The translations under genes were made by a program, and so were the position numbers. Shown piece after piece: positions 44,405 to 53,442 of a stretch of DNA of 64,000 nucleotides. Position 1 is the stretch's first letter. Each line of letters opens with the position of its first letter. Origin of the DNA: Pseudomonadota bacterium (lineage in GTDB: Bacteria > Pseudomonadota > Gammaproteobacteria > Steroidobacterales > Steroidobacteraceae); NCBI GenBank assembly GCA_018240525.1, contig JAFEFN010000005.1, positions 124,001 to 188,000 on the forward strand, read 5' to 3'. The notes under the pieces are model-generated. The model was given only the letters and a program-made list of their open reading frames with translations. It searched no databases and was not told the origin of the DNA.

Positions 44405-45320
44405 GGTGCACGGCCGGGTCGAGCGCCCCGTACAAGAGGTCGGCGAGGCAGTTGAGGACCAGCGTGAGCGTGCCGTAGACCACCACCATGCCGAGCACCA
44501 GCGGGTAGTCGCGGTCGATCGCGCCCTGCACCAGGTAGCGCCCGGTGCCGGGTAGTCCGAACACGCTCTCGACCACGAGCGAGCCGGTCACCACGAAGGC
44601 GATCGCCGGCCCGAGGTAGCTCACCACGGGCAGCAGCGCCGGTGGCAGCGCGTGGTGCCACAGCACGCTCGCGGCGCCGAGCCCGCGCGCGCGCGCGCTG
44701 CGCACGTAGGCGCTGCGCAGCGTCTCGATGAGGCTCGCGCGCATCAGGCGCGCCAGGTACGCCGCCATGGGCAGGCCCAGGGTGATCGCCGGCAGCACCA
44801 GGTAGCGCGGCATGCCGTGCTGCCAGCCGGCCACGGGCAGCCAGTGCAGGTGCAGCGCGAAGACCAGCGCGAGCAGCGGCCCCACCACGAAACTCGGCAG
44901 CGCCAGGGCGCAGGCCGCGAAGCCGCTGAGCAGGTGATCCGGCGCGCGGCCCTGCCAGAGCGCGGCGGCGATGCCGGCGGGGATCCCCACGGCCAGGGCG
45001 AGCAGCAGCGCGGCGAGGCCCAGCGTGAGGCTCACCGGCAGCCCCTGCGCGATCAGCTCGCGCACCGTGAAGTCGCGCTGGCGCAGCGAGGGCCCGAAGT
45101 CCCCGTGCAACAGGCCGCGCAGGTAGTGCGCGTACTGCACCGGCAGGCTCTGGTCGAGCCCGTAGGCGCGGTCCAGGTTGGCGCGCACCTGGGGACTGAG
45201 GCCCTGCTCCTGGTCGAACGGGCCGCCCGGGGCGAGGCGCAGGATGAGGAAGGACAGCGTGACGATGACGAGGAGCGTGGGCAGGAGTCCCAGGATCCGC
45301 CCGGTCAGGTAGCGCAGCAT
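44397..45320 (-). CDS. Peptide/nickel-type ABC transporter permease, DppB/OppB-like
   Basis: This 307-residue permease starts MLRYLTGRILGLLPTLLVIV and carries RLAPGGPFD, YGLDQSLPVQYAHYLRGLLH and GDFGPSLRQRDFTVRELI, all OppB patterns, plus the EAA loop YVRSARARGLGAASVLWHHA. ATG 45320 is chosen over an in-frame TTG at 45347, since it starts at the family's usual point. No substrate-binding protein gene is adjacent, so the transported ligand cannot be inferred from context. Confidence 0.92.
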   Translation of the reverse strand: MLRYLTGRILGLLPTLLVIVTLSFLILRLAPGGPFDQEQGLSPQVRANLDRAYGLDQSLPVQYAHYLRGLLHGDFGPSLRQRDFTVRELIAQGLPVSLTLGLAALLLALAVGIPAGIAAALWQGRAPDHLLSGFAACALALPSFVVGPLLALVFALHLHWLPVAGWQHGMPRYLVLPAITLGLPMAAYLARLMRASLIETLRSAYVRSARARGLGAASVLWHHALPPALLPVVSYLGPAIAFVVTGSLVVESVFGLPGTGRYLVQGAIDRDYPLVLGMVVVYGTLTLVLNCLADLLYGALDPAVHHA

Positions 45321-45397
45321 GCGGGACTTTAGGGAGGCGGTGCGCAATTCGTCAACGCCGCGGCACCTGCCGGCAACACCCGCCGGCGTGCTGCCGC

Positions 45398-45403
45398 TAT
45401 ACT
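45398..45403 (+). promoter_or_regulatory. -10 box candidate upstream of etfB
   Basis: TATACT lies 46 bp before the etfB ATG in the 128-bp gap divergent from the permease gene. No good -35 box is seen at the usual distance. Confidence 0.3.
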
Positions 45404-45448
45404 GCGCCCCCTGTTGCCCGGCGGGCCGGGCCCCCTGAGAGTTCTGGA

Positions 45449-46198
45449 ATGAAGCGCATCCTGGTCGGTATCAAGCGTGTCGTTGACTACAACGTGCGCA
45501 TCCGGGTCAAGCCGGACAACACGGGCGTCATCACCGACGGGGTGAAGATGAGCGTCAACCCCTTCGACGAGATCGCCCTCGAGGAGGCGCTGCGCATCAA
45601 GGAGCGCGGCGGCGCCGAGGAAGTCGTGGTGGCCACCGTCGGCCCCGCGGACTGCCAGCAGCAGCTGCGCACCGCCCTCGCCATGGGCGCGGACCGCGCC
45701 CTGCACGTGGTCGCCGACGGCGTCATCGAGCCGCTCGCCGCCGCGCGCGCCCTGCTGAAGCTCATCGAGCGCGAGCAGCCCCTGCTGGTCATCCTCGGCA
45801 AGCAGGCGATCGACGATGACAACGGCCAGACCGGCCAGATGCTGGCCGCGCTGTGGAACCGCCCGCAGGCCACCTACGCCTCCAAGCTGGAACTCACCGA
45901 CGCCGCGGCGCGCGTCACGCGCGAGGTGGACGCGGGCCTGGAGACCCTCGAGATCGACCTGCCGGCGGTCATCACCACGGACCTGCGCCTGAACGAGCCG
46001 CGCTACGTGAAGCTGCCGGACATCATGAAGGCGAAGAAGAAGCCGCTGGACAGCCTCACCCTCGCCGATCTCGGCGTCCAGGCGCCGCAGCAGCTGAAAC
46101 TGGTCAAGTTCGAACCGCCGCCGCAGCGCCAGAAGGGCATCAAGGTCAAGGACGCCGCCGAACTGGTCGATGCGCTGAAGAAGAAGGGACTCCTGTGA
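45449..46198 (+). CDS. etfB: Electron transfer flavoprotein beta subunit
   Basis: This 249-residue protein has MKRILVGIKRVVDYNVRIRV, the AMP-binding VSVNPFDEIALEEALR-type segment (here MSVNPFDEIALEEALRIKE), GKQAIDDDNGQTGQMLAAL, and the ETF-beta signature VKLPDIMKAKKKPL. With EtfA it accepts electrons from acyl-CoA dehydrogenases and passes them to ETF-ubiquinone oxidoreductase. It overlaps etfA by four bases and fits functionally with FadJ in this window. Confidence 0.96.
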   Translation: MKRILVGIKRVVDYNVRIRVKPDNTGVITDGVKMSVNPFDEIALEEALRIKERGGAEEVVVATVGPADCQQQLRTALAMGADRALHVVADGVIEPLAAARALLKLIEREQPLLVILGKQAIDDDNGQTGQMLAALWNRPQATYASKLELTDAAARVTREVDAGLETLEIDLPAVITTDLRLNEPRYVKLPDIMKAKKKPLDSLTLADLGVQAPQQLKLVKFEPPPQRQKGIKVKDAAELVDALKKKGLL

Positions 46199-47139
46199 CC
46201 CAGATCCTCATCGTTGCCGAGCACGACGGCAAGAACCTCAACCTGTCCACCGCCAAGTGCGTCACCTGCGCCCGCGCCCTCCCCGGCGCGCAGATCACCG
46301 TCGCGGTGTTCGCCGTCGAGGGTGGCGCGGTGGCCGCGCAGGCGGCCAAGCTCACCGGCGTCGGCAAGGTGCTCCTCATCGAGAACCCGGCCAATGCGCA
46401 CGCCCTGGCCGCGGTGCTCGCCCCGCAGGTCGCCGCGATCGCCGGCCCGTACCCGCTGGTGCTCGGGCCCTCCACCACCTTCGGCAAGGACCTCATGGCA
46501 CGCGTCGCCGGCCTGCTGGGCGCGCCGCAGCTGAGCGACATCATGGCGATCGAGAGCGCCACGCGCTTCCGCCGGCCGATCTACGCGGGCAACGCCATCC
46601 TCACGGTGGACACCACCGGTGTACCTAAGCTCATCGGCACGGTGCGCGCCGCCTCCTTCGAGGCGAGCGCCGCCGGGGATGCCGCCGCGCCCGTCGAGAA
46701 GGTGGCGGTGGACGTGCCGCTGCCCACGCACACGCGCTTCGTGTCGGTCTCGGCCGCCAAGAGCGACCGCCCGGACCTGCAGACCGCCGCACGCGTGATC
46801 TCCGGCGGGCGCGCGCTCGCCAGCGCCGACGGCTTCAAGATCCTCTACAGCCTCGCCGCGAAGCTCAACGCCGCCGTGGGCGCCTCGCGCGCCGCGGTCG
46901 ATGCCGGCTATGCGCCCAACGAGATGCAGGTCGGCCAGACCGGCAAGATCATCGCCCCGGAGCTGTACATGGCCGTCGGCATCTCCGGCGCCATCCAGCA
47001 CCTGACCGGCATCAAGGACGCGCGCACGATCGTCGCCATCAACAAGGATGGCGAGGCGCCCATCTTCGAGGTGGCCGACATCGGCCTCGTGGGCGACCTG
47101 TTCCAGGTCATCCCCGAGATCGAGCGGCTGCTCGGCTAG
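46195..47139 (+). CDS. etfA: Electron transfer flavoprotein alpha subunit
   Basis: This 314-residue protein has a C-terminal FAD domain: [60 protein letters not shown] and [17 protein letters not shown]. It starts at a GTG overlapping the etfB stop. Its TAG stop abuts, without overlap, the stop of the convergent peroxiredoxin gene. Confidence 0.96.
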   Translation: MTQILIVAEHDGKNLNLSTAKCVTCARALPGAQITVAVFAVEGGAVAAQAAKLTGVGKVLLIENPANAHALAAVLAPQVAAIAGPYPLVLGPSTTFGKDLMARVAGLLGAPQLSDIMAIESATRFRRPIYAGNAILTVDTTGVPKLIGTVRAASFEASAAGDAAAPVEKVAVDVPLPTHTRFVSVSAAKSDRPDLQTAARVISGGRALASADGFKILYSLAAKLNAAVGASRAAVDAGYAPNEMQVGQTGKIIAPELYMAVGISGAIQHLTGIKDARTIVAINKDGEAPIFEVADIGLVGDLFQVIPEIERLLG

Positions 47140-47622
47140 CTAGAGCTCGCCGAGCACGTGCTCGGCCGCGGACACCTTGAACTGTCCGGGGGCCTCGACG
47201 TTCACGTGCGTCGCCACGCCGTCCTTGACGATGAGGGCGAAGCGCTGGCCGCGCATGCCCATGCCGTAGCCCTTGGCATCGAGCTCCAGGCCGAGCGCCT
47301 TGGCATAGTCGCCGTTGCCATCGGCGAGCATCATGATCTTGTCACCGACGCTCGAGGCCTTGCCCCAGGCGTTCATGACGAACACGTCGTTGACCGCCAT
47401 GCAGGCAATGGTGTCCACGCCCTTGGCCTTGAAGGAATCGGCGAGCTCGACGAACCCGGGCAGGTGCTTGGCATCGCAAGTCGGCGTGAAGGCGCCCGGC
47501 ACCGAGAACAGCACCACCTTCTTGCCCTTGAAGAGCTCCTCGGTGCCGATGTCCTTGGGGCCCTCCTTGGTCATGCGCTTGAGCGTGCCCGCGGGCATCC
47601 GGTCGCCAGCCTTGATCGTCAT
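47140..47622 (-). CDS. Peroxiredoxin, Prx5/redoxin type
   Basis: This 160-residue peroxidase has the peroxidatic Cys49 in VPGAFTPTCDAKHLPGF, catalytic Thr46 and Arg124 (GMRGQRFALIV), and a second Cys74 in TIACMAVNDVFVM. It reduces H2O2 and alkyl hydroperoxides using glutathione or glutaredoxin, as in related 1-Cys or atypical 2-Cys Prx5 proteins. It is convergent with etfA. Confidence 0.93.
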   Translation of the reverse strand: MTIKAGDRMPAGTLKRMTKEGPKDIGTEELFKGKKVVLFSVPGAFTPTCDAKHLPGFVELADSFKAKGVDTIACMAVNDVFVMNAWGKASSVGDKIMMLADGNGDYAKALGLELDAKGYGMGMRGQRFALIVKDGVATHVNVEAPGQFKVSAAEHVLGEL

Positions 47623-47680
47623 GTCGGTCTCCTTGCAGTGACTGTCCGCCGCCCGCGCTGCGGGCGGCCCTGATATGAGA

Positions 47681-47709
47681 AGGGCCGGGAGATTACTCTC
47701 GCCGGCCCT
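47681..47709 (-). terminator. Terminator candidate of the tonB-exbB-exbD-exbD-TPR operon
   Basis: On the minus strand AGGGCCGG and CCGGCCCT form an 8-bp stem that can extend through GAG/CTC, 41 nt after the TPR gene stop and followed by TTCTC. A second GC stem (47649-47667) lies just beyond. It separates the operon from the peroxiredoxin promoter region. Confidence 0.55.
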
Positions 47710-47749
47710 GCAATCTCAATCGCGCGGCGTGCGCCGCGGCACCTGAGCC

Positions 47750-48970
47750 TCAGCCCCGGGCGTGCAGCACCCACAGGCTCGCCAGCTGCTCGAGCGCCGG
47801 GTCGCCCTTGACCTGCTTGAAGGACTTGATGGCCTCGTCCTTCTTGCCCGCCTTGTACTGGGCAATGCCCAGCAGCAGGCGCGTGTTGGCCTCATTGCTC
47901 AGGCCGCCCTTGGAGATGCCCTTGGCGAGCAGGTCCGCGGCCTTCTCGTACTGGCCGTAGCCGTAGTAGCCGAGGCCCGCGGCCGCGCTCTTCACCCCGG
48001 TCGGGGCCTTGTCGGCATCCGCCTCGAGCTTCGGCAGGCTCGCCTGGTCGGTGGCGGACTGCTTCTTCACCGACTCGAGCAGGCGGGTGTTGCGGTCCTT
48101 GACGCGCTGCTCGGTGAACACGCTCTTCTCGAAGCCCTTCTCGAGCACGCGCTGCGCCTCGCCGGGGGAACCGGCATCCAATGCCAGCTGCGCCATCTCG
48201 TTGTAGTCGCCGGCTTCCTTGAGCACGTCGACGTCGAACATCAGGCGGTAGGTCTGCAGCGTGTTGGTGTCGTTGTTGGAGGTCGCGCGGCGCAGCGTGA
48301 ACAGCAGCTGCTGCCAGTAGTCGGGCTTCGGGTAGTAGGCGACCAGGCGCTCCATGGTGTGCGTCTGGCACTCCTTGTCCTCGAGCTTGACGCACGAACC
48401 GAGCACCAGCTTCAGCTGGTCCTCCTTCGGGGTCTGGCCGGCCTTGATCTCCGACTCGACCAGCGCTTCCTCGGTCTTCTGCGCCTCCTTGTAGCTGCCC
48501 TTCAGGTAGTAGGCCTGGGCGACGACGTTCTTGTTGTCCTCCGTGGCGAACCCGCCCTTGATGGCGCGCTGGCCGAAGTCGATGGCCTTGTCGTAGTTCT
48601 TGATCTGGAAGTTCAGCGCCAGCAGGGCGCGGGTCAGCTGCGGCACCTCGCCCGGGGGCATGAAGCTGTTCTCCAGCTTGGTCTCGCAGTCCTTGGCCGC
48701 CTCGGCGTAGTTGCCGGCACCGATGTTGGCGGTGCAGCCGAACTCGGCGATGGTGAAGACGTCGAACGGGTTCTTCTCCGGCAGCGCGGCGGCCTCGTGG
48801 ATCTTGGCGAGCGCTGCGGCGTACTGCTTGTTCTTCAGCGCTTCCTGCGCCGGCACGAGTAGCTTGGCGACCTTCTCGCTGTTGGTGTTCTTGCCCGCGG
48901 CAAGTACGGTGCCGCCGCTGACCAGGAGGGTGGCGCCGAGGATGGCGGACGCAACGAGTTTGACCTTCAT
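47750..48970 (-). CDS. Periplasmic TPR-repeat protein of the TonB operon
   Basis: This 406-residue protein has a Sec signal peptide (VKLVASAILGATLLVSGGTV, cleavage after VLAAG) and several TPR-like helical pairs, for example AQEALKNKQYAAALAKIHEA and GYYGYGQYEKAADLLAKGIS. It is the last gene after tonB-exbB-exbD-exbD. In Vibrio and Shewanella, TPR proteins in such operons (TtpC and associates) help energise TonB-dependent uptake; a similar role is inferred. The Lys-rich, lower-GC codon pattern suggests strong expression. Confidence 0.85.
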   Translation of the reverse strand: MKVKLVASAILGATLLVSGGTVLAAGKNTNSEKVAKLLVPAQEALKNKQYAAALAKIHEAAALPEKNPFDVFTIAEFGCTANIGAGNYAEAAKDCETKLENSFMPPGEVPQLTRALLALNFQIKNYDKAIDFGQRAIKGGFATEDNKNVVAQAYYLKGSYKEAQKTEEALVESEIKAGQTPKEDQLKLVLGSCVKLEDKECQTHTMERLVAYYPKPDYWQQLLFTLRRATSNNDTNTLQTYRLMFDVDVLKEAGDYNEMAQLALDAGSPGEAQRVLEKGFEKSVFTEQRVKDRNTRLLESVKKQSATDQASLPKLEADADKAPTGVKSAAAGLGYYGYGQYEKAADLLAKGISKGGLSNEANTRLLLGIAQYKAGKKDEAIKSFKQVKGDPALEQLASLWVLHARG

Positions 48971-49009
48971 GTATTGAACTTACCTTGCAACTGCTGAACG
49001 ACGACTGAA

Positions 49010-49438
49010 CTAATCCTGACCGAACTGCGCGACGTTGGTGAAGCCGATCTTCTGCATGTGGTTGCGCTGCGCGGCCGCCAAGACCTGGGCGACGACCCCG
49101 TAACGCGCGCGGCGATCGGGGCGCAGGTGGATCTCAGGCTGCGGCTCCTTGGATGCCTCGGTGTGGAAGTAGCCCTCGAGCTGGTCCATGCCGGTCACCG
49201 GGGTGCCGTTCCAGGCCACCGTGCCGTCGAAGTCGATCTCGAGGTCGATGACCTCCGGGGGCGTGTCCGGCGGCGGCGGCTGCGCGTTCGGGTTGGGCAT
49301 GTCGAGCTTGACGGCATGCGTCATCACCGGGAGGGAGATGATCAGCGTGACCAGCAGCACCAGCATCACATCGATGAGCGGCGTGGTGTTGATCTCGCAC
49401 ATCACCCCGCCCGCACTGGAACCCACACTCATTGCCAT
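49010..49438 (-). CDS. exbD: ExbD-family proton channel subunit (second copy)
   Basis: This 142-residue protein has CEINTTPLIDVMLVLLVTLI, where Asp24 (in PLIDVMLV) is the membrane Asp needed for proton movement. A periplasmic domain follows, with EIHLRPDRRARYGVVAQVLA. It differs clearly from the first copy, notably in a Pro-rich linker (PNAQPPPPDTPPE) after the membrane segment. The gap to the first exbD is 26 bp. Confidence 0.93.
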   Translation of the reverse strand: MAMSVGSSAGGVMCEINTTPLIDVMLVLLVTLIISLPVMTHAVKLDMPNPNAQPPPPDTPPEVIDLEIDFDGTVAWNGTPVTGMDQLEGYFHTEASKEPQPEIHLRPDRRARYGVVAQVLAAAQRNHMQKIGFTNVAQFGQD

Positions 49439-49464
49439 GGAACGAAACTCCTGAAGACTTTGCC

Positions 49465-49905
49465 TTAGCGGTAGCCGCGCACGCCGTGGTCAGGCTCGGT
49501 GAGGAAGCCGACCTTCTGGATGCCGCCGCGCTGGATCATGTACATCACGCGGCCGACCGCCTCGTAGCGGGTGTCCTTGTCGCCGCGGATGTGGATCTCC
49601 GGCTGCGGCTTCTCCACCGCGGCAGCCTTCACATCGTTCAGCAGCGCCTCGGGGTTCGGTACCCGGGTGTCGTTCCAGTAGATGTTGCCGTCCTTGTCGA
49701 CGGCGATGGTGATGTTCTCGGGCTTGGTCTGGGTCGGGATGTTGACCGCCTTGGGCAGGTCGACCTTCACCGTCTTGTTGATCACGGGAATCGTGATCAG
49801 GAAGATGATGAGCAACACCAGCATGACGTCCACCAGCGGCGTCGTGTTGATGGTCGAGATGGCACCCGATTCCTCGCCGCTGCCCGGTCCTACGCTCATT
49901 GCCAT
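49465..49905 (-). CDS. exbD: ExbD-family proton channel subunit (first copy)
   Basis: This 146-residue protein has ISTINTTPLVDVMLVLLIIF with the essential membrane Asp in PLVDVMLV, then VKVDLPKAVNIPTQTKPENI and PEIHIRGDKDTRYEAVGRVM. It assembles with ExbB and TonB to use the proton gradient for outer-membrane transport. Two non-identical exbD genes in tandem may form a heteromeric stator. Confidence 0.94.
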   Translation of the reverse strand: MAMSVGPGSGEESGAISTINTTPLVDVMLVLLIIFLITIPVINKTVKVDLPKAVNIPTQTKPENITIAVDKDGNIYWNDTRVPNPEALLNDVKAAAVEKPQPEIHIRGDKDTRYEAVGRVMYMIQRGGIQKVGFLTEPDHGVRGYR

Positions 49906-49977
49906 TTATCAGTCCTCACTAAGAAGCAAGGGGTTGCCAGGCCCGCAGCGAGCCCGGCCAACCCCCTGCTGCAGCCC

Positions 49978-50736
49978 TTACTTGCCGACCGCGGCAGCCT
50001 TGGCGGCCGCCGGACGCGCACCGCCCATGGCCGGGCCGTCGACACGCGCACCGCTGACCAGGTACGCATGCAGGTCGCTGGCGAAGTTGCGCAGCTTGTC
50101 CTGCAGGGACTTGTTGCGGCCGAGCAGCCAGTTGTAGCCCATGACCGCGGGCACGGCCACGAACAGACCGATGGCGGTCATGATGAGCGCCTCACCGACA
50201 GGGCCTGCCACCTTGTCGATGCTCGCCTGGCCGGCGACGCCGATGTTCACGAGGGCGTTCAGGATGCCCCACACCGTGCCGAACAGGCCGACGAACGGGG
50301 CGGTCGAGCCGACCGTCGCCAGAAGACCGAGGCCCTGGCCGAGCTTGCTGTTGACGGTGTCGACCGAACGCTGCAGCGACATGGTGATCCAGTCGTTCAG
50401 GTCGATGCGGTCGGTCAGCCGGCCATCATGGTGCGAAGCGGCACGCAAGCCGTCCTCGGCGATGAGGCGGAACTCGTCGCCCTTGGTCAGGCGCTCGACG
50501 CCGTCCTTCACCGAGGGGGCCGTCCAGAAGGACTTCTCCACGGTCTTGGCGGACTTCTTCAGCTTGCTCTGGTCCCACAGCTTCGTGAGCATGACGTACC
50601 AGGAGGCGAGCGACATGATCGCCAGAATGATGAGGGTCGAACGGGCAACGATGTCACCACCCGCCCACAGGGCACCGAGGCCGTATGGGTTGGAGTTGGC
50701 TACGGTAGAGGCGGCGGCTGCGGCTTGATTTTCCAT
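49978..50736 (-). CDS. exbB: ExbB/TolQ-family proton channel protein
   Basis: This 252-residue protein has three membrane segments and the MotA/TolQ/ExbB signature: LGLLATVGSTAPFVGLFGTV, WGILNALVNIG and GEALIMTAIGLFVAVPAVMG. ATG 50736 follows TGAGGA at seven bases; an upstream in-frame start adds four residues. The C-terminus is Ala/Lys-rich. It is the pentameric channel partner of both ExbD proteins. Confidence 0.95.
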   Translation of the reverse strand: MENQAAAAASTVANSNPYGLGALWAGGDIVARSTLIILAIMSLASWYVMLTKLWDQSKLKKSAKTVEKSFWTAPSVKDGVERLTKGDEFRLIAEDGLRAASHHDGRLTDRIDLNDWITMSLQRSVDTVNSKLGQGLGLLATVGSTAPFVGLFGTVWGILNALVNIGVAGQASIDKVAGPVGEALIMTAIGLFVAVPAVMGYNWLLGRNKSLQDKLRNFASDLHAYLVSGARVDGPAMGGARPAAAKAAAVGK

Positions 50737-50796
50737 GGTTTTCCTCAAATCGACAAAAATAAGGTCGCACGCCGTTTCAGGAGTGCGGCGTCTTGA

Positions 50797-51426
50797 TCAC
50801 CTGATCTGGAACCTGATTCCCAGCTTGCCGCAGGCGGAGACGGGCTTTCCGTCTTCAGTGGGCGCTGTGTACTTCCCGGAGGCGTCGGTGGTCAGCTTGA
50901 TCGCCGCCTCGTCGAGCTTCGGGAATCCTGATGTCTTATCGAGCGTCGGCGCGGAGGTGAGCTTGCCGTCCGGACCGACACACACGTTGATCACGGCCAT
51001 GCCCTGCTCTTCCAGGCGCTTGGAGGACGGCGGATAGTAGTCCTCGCTGTGCGGGAAGTTCTTGCCGGTTCCCGGACCTCGTTTAACCACCGCGTGGGCG
51101 GCCACCGGCGCGGCCACGTGCTGGGTCGTGGTATTCGTGATCGCGGTCGTGGCAGCCGCAACCGGCACCTCGACGATGGTATCGGTCGGCGGGATCTCCA
51201 CCGGCGGACGCTCGAAGGTCGGCGGCGGCGGCGGCGGCGGCGGGGTGTTCTTGACTTCCTCGGGCTGGAAGACCGCCTGCACTGGCGGGGCGATGGCTTC
51301 GATCATGTGGTGGGCGAGACCGCTCACCAGGGCCCACACGATCAGCATATGCAGGAGCAGAATCGCTCCGACCACCACGCCCCTGCGTGTGAAGAATCCG
51401 GAATCCTGTTCGATGTAAGCGGCCAT
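50797..51426 (-). CDS. tonB: TonB energy transducer
   Basis: This 209-residue protein has a single N-terminal membrane helix (GVVVGAILLLHMLIVWALVS, with the His needed for ExbB contact), an eight-Pro run followed by FERPPVEIPPTD, a Thr/Ala-rich linker, and the C-terminal TonB domain (YYPPSSKRLEEQGMAVINVC, then VGPDGKLTSAPTLDKTSGFP). The linker is short compared with the Pro-Lys rods of E. coli TonB. It is the first gene of its operon. Confidence 0.95.
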   Translation of the reverse strand: MAAYIEQDSGFFTRRGVVVGAILLLHMLIVWALVSGLAHHMIEAIAPPVQAVFQPEEVKNTPPPPPPPPTFERPPVEIPPTDTIVEVPVAAATTAITNTTTQHVAAPVAAHAVVKRGPGTGKNFPHSEDYYPPSSKRLEEQGMAVINVCVGPDGKLTSAPTLDKTSGFPKLDEAAIKLTTDASGKYTAPTEDGKPVSACGKLGIRFQIR

Positions 51427-51612
51427 GTATTACTTGATCGTCGTGCTGTCCTAAACCCCGGACCTTTCGACTGCGCGGTGGACCTGAGCATCCACTGCTG
51501 CCTCAATCAAAGATCCGGACCCCGGATCCGGCGGCACTCAAGCCCGCAGGACCTTCCCCACCTCATCCACGAACCAGTCATCTTATCCGGCATTCGGTCC
51601 GGCGGGCCCATG

Positions 51613-51618
51613 ATTATA
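51613..51618 (-). promoter_or_regulatory. -10 box candidate for the tonB operon
   Basis: A perfect TATAAT lies on the minus strand, about 187 bp before the tonB ATG. No good -35 box is found, so an activator or a different sigma factor may be involved. The rest of the 293-bp gap between tonB and ilvD shows no gene. Confidence 0.3.
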
Positions 51619-51719
51619 GGAATCGGCCCCGGACGGAGTGCGCGGCTATCGCGCGCAGCGACGAATACACTTTTCGGACTTTAACCGCTGTGTTTCGGAC
51701 TGACAACTGCGGCGAAGCC

Positions 51720-53426
51720 CTAAGAATCAGTCCGCTGCGCCGTTATCGGCTCAGTCACCGCTCCCTGCGAGGCGCTGCCGACCAGGGAGGCGTACTTGGC
51801 GAGCACGCCGCTCACCGCGTACGGCTTCGGTGCGCGCCAGGCGGCGCGCCGGCGCTTGAATTCTGCCGCCGAAAGCGCCGCGCGGATCTCGCGACGCCGC
51901 GCATCCACAATCACCCTGTCGCCCGTCTTCAACAATCCGATGGGGCCGCCGACGGCGGCCTCCGGAGAAATATGTCCGACGACGAAGCCGTGGCTGCCGC
52001 CGGAGAAGCGCCCGTCGGTGATCAGGGCCACCTGGTCCCCGAGACCGCGGCCCATGATCGCCCCGGTGGGGCTGAGCATCTCGCGCATGCCCGGCCCCCC
52101 GCGCGGGCCCTCGTTGCGGATGACCACGACGTCCCCGGGCCGCACGCGCCCGGCCAGGATCGCCTGCGTGGCGCGTTCCTCGCCCTCGAACACCCGCGCC
52201 ACCCCCTCGAAGCGCTCGCCCTCCTTGCCGGTGAGCTTGGCCACCGCGCCCTCCGGGGCGAGGTTCCCGTAGAGCACCACCAGGTGGCTGTCCTTCTTCA
52301 GGGGATTCGAGAGCGGTCGGACAATGTCCTGCCCACTCATGTACATGGGCACGTTTTGCAGATTCTCCCTCAAAGTCCTGCCGGTCACGGTCAGGCAGTC
52401 CCCGTGCAGCAGGTCCGCGTCCAGCAGCATCTTCATGAGGGGCTGGATTCCCCCGATCGCGACCAGCTCGGACATGGAGTACCGGCCGCTCGGGCGCAGG
52501 TCCGCCAGCACCGGCACGTGCCGCCCGATACGCGTGAAATCGTCCAGTTTGAGCTTCACCCGCGCGGCATGGGCGATGGCGAGCAGGTGCAGCACCGCGT
52601 TGGTCGAGCCCCCCAGGGCGATGACCACGGTGATCGCGTTCTCGAAGGCCCGGCGGTCGAGGATGTCCCGCGGCTTCAGGCCCTCCTTCACCAGGCGCAC
52701 CACCGCCTCCCCGGCGCGGCGCGCATCGGCGCGCTTGTCCTGCCCGACCGCCTCCTGGGCCGAGCTGCCCGGCAGGGACAGGCCCAGGGCCTCGATGGCC
52801 GAGGCCATGGTGTTGGCCGTGTACATCCCCCCGCAGCTGCCGGGCCCGGGAATGGCGGTGCGCTCGATCTCCAGCAGGCCCGCGTCCGAGAGCTTGCCCG
52901 CCGCGTGCGCCCCCACCGCCTCGAACACCGAGACCACGTCGCGCCGGTTCACCCCCGGGCGGATGGTGCCGCCGTAGACGAACACCGAGGGGCGGTTCAG
53001 GCGCGCCATGGCCATGGCGCAGCCGGGCATGTTCTTGTCACAGCCGCCGATGGCGACGAAGCCGTCCAAGCCGGCCGCCCCGGCGACCGCCTCGATCGAG
53101 TCGGCGATGATCTCGCGCGAGACCAGCGAGTAGCGCATCCCGGGCGTTCCCATGGAGATGCCATCCGAGACGGTGATGGTGTTGAAGAGCACGCTCTTGG
53201 CACCGGCCGCATCGACGCCCGCGCAGCTCTCCTTGGCCAGCTCGTTGATGTGCATGTTGCAGGGCGTCAGGTTCGCCCAGGTGGAGGCGACGCCGATCTG
53301 CGGCACCTTGAAGTCCGCATCCGCGAAGCCGACCGCGCGCAGCATGGCGCGCGAGGCCGCCTGCTTGTCCCCGTCCACGACCACCCGCGAGTAGGCGCGC
53401 GGGTCGACCGCCTTCTTCGTTGCCAT
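51720..53426 (-). CDS. ilvD: Dihydroxy-acid dehydratase
   Basis: This 568-residue enzyme has three cluster-ligand cysteines: Cys56 (LTPCNMHINEL), Cys129 (AIGGCDKNMPGC) and Cys198 (PGPGSCGGMYTANTM), plus TDGRFSGGSHGFVVGHISPE near the end. It dehydrates dihydroxy acids in valine and isoleucine synthesis. It lies 16 bp after the MFS-like gene on the same strand and is divergent from the ilvC-leu operon, so the branched-chain genes flank one control region. Confidence 0.96.
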   Translation of the reverse strand: MATKKAVDPRAYSRVVVDGDKQAASRAMLRAVGFADADFKVPQIGVASTWANLTPCNMHINELAKESCAGVDAAGAKSVLFNTITVSDGISMGTPGMRYSLVSREIIADSIEAVAGAAGLDGFVAIGGCDKNMPGCAMAMARLNRPSVFVYGGTIRPGVNRRDVVSVFEAVGAHAAGKLSDAGLLEIERTAIPGPGSCGGMYTANTMASAIEALGLSLPGSSAQEAVGQDKRADARRAGEAVVRLVKEGLKPRDILDRRAFENAITVVIALGGSTNAVLHLLAIAHAARVKLKLDDFTRIGRHVPVLADLRPSGRYSMSELVAIGGIQPLMKMLLDADLLHGDCLTVTGRTLRENLQNVPMYMSGQDIVRPLSNPLKKDSHLVVLYGNLAPEGAVAKLTGKEGERFEGVARVFEGEERATQAILAGRVRPGDVVVIRNEGPRGGPGMREMLSPTGAIMGRGLGDQVALITDGRFSGGSHGFVVGHISPEAAVGGPIGLLKTGDRVIVDARRREIRAALSAAEFKRRRAAWRAPKPYAVSGVLAKYASLVGSASQGAVTEPITAQRTDS

Positions 53427-53442
53427 CCGTTGTCAGTCCCTT

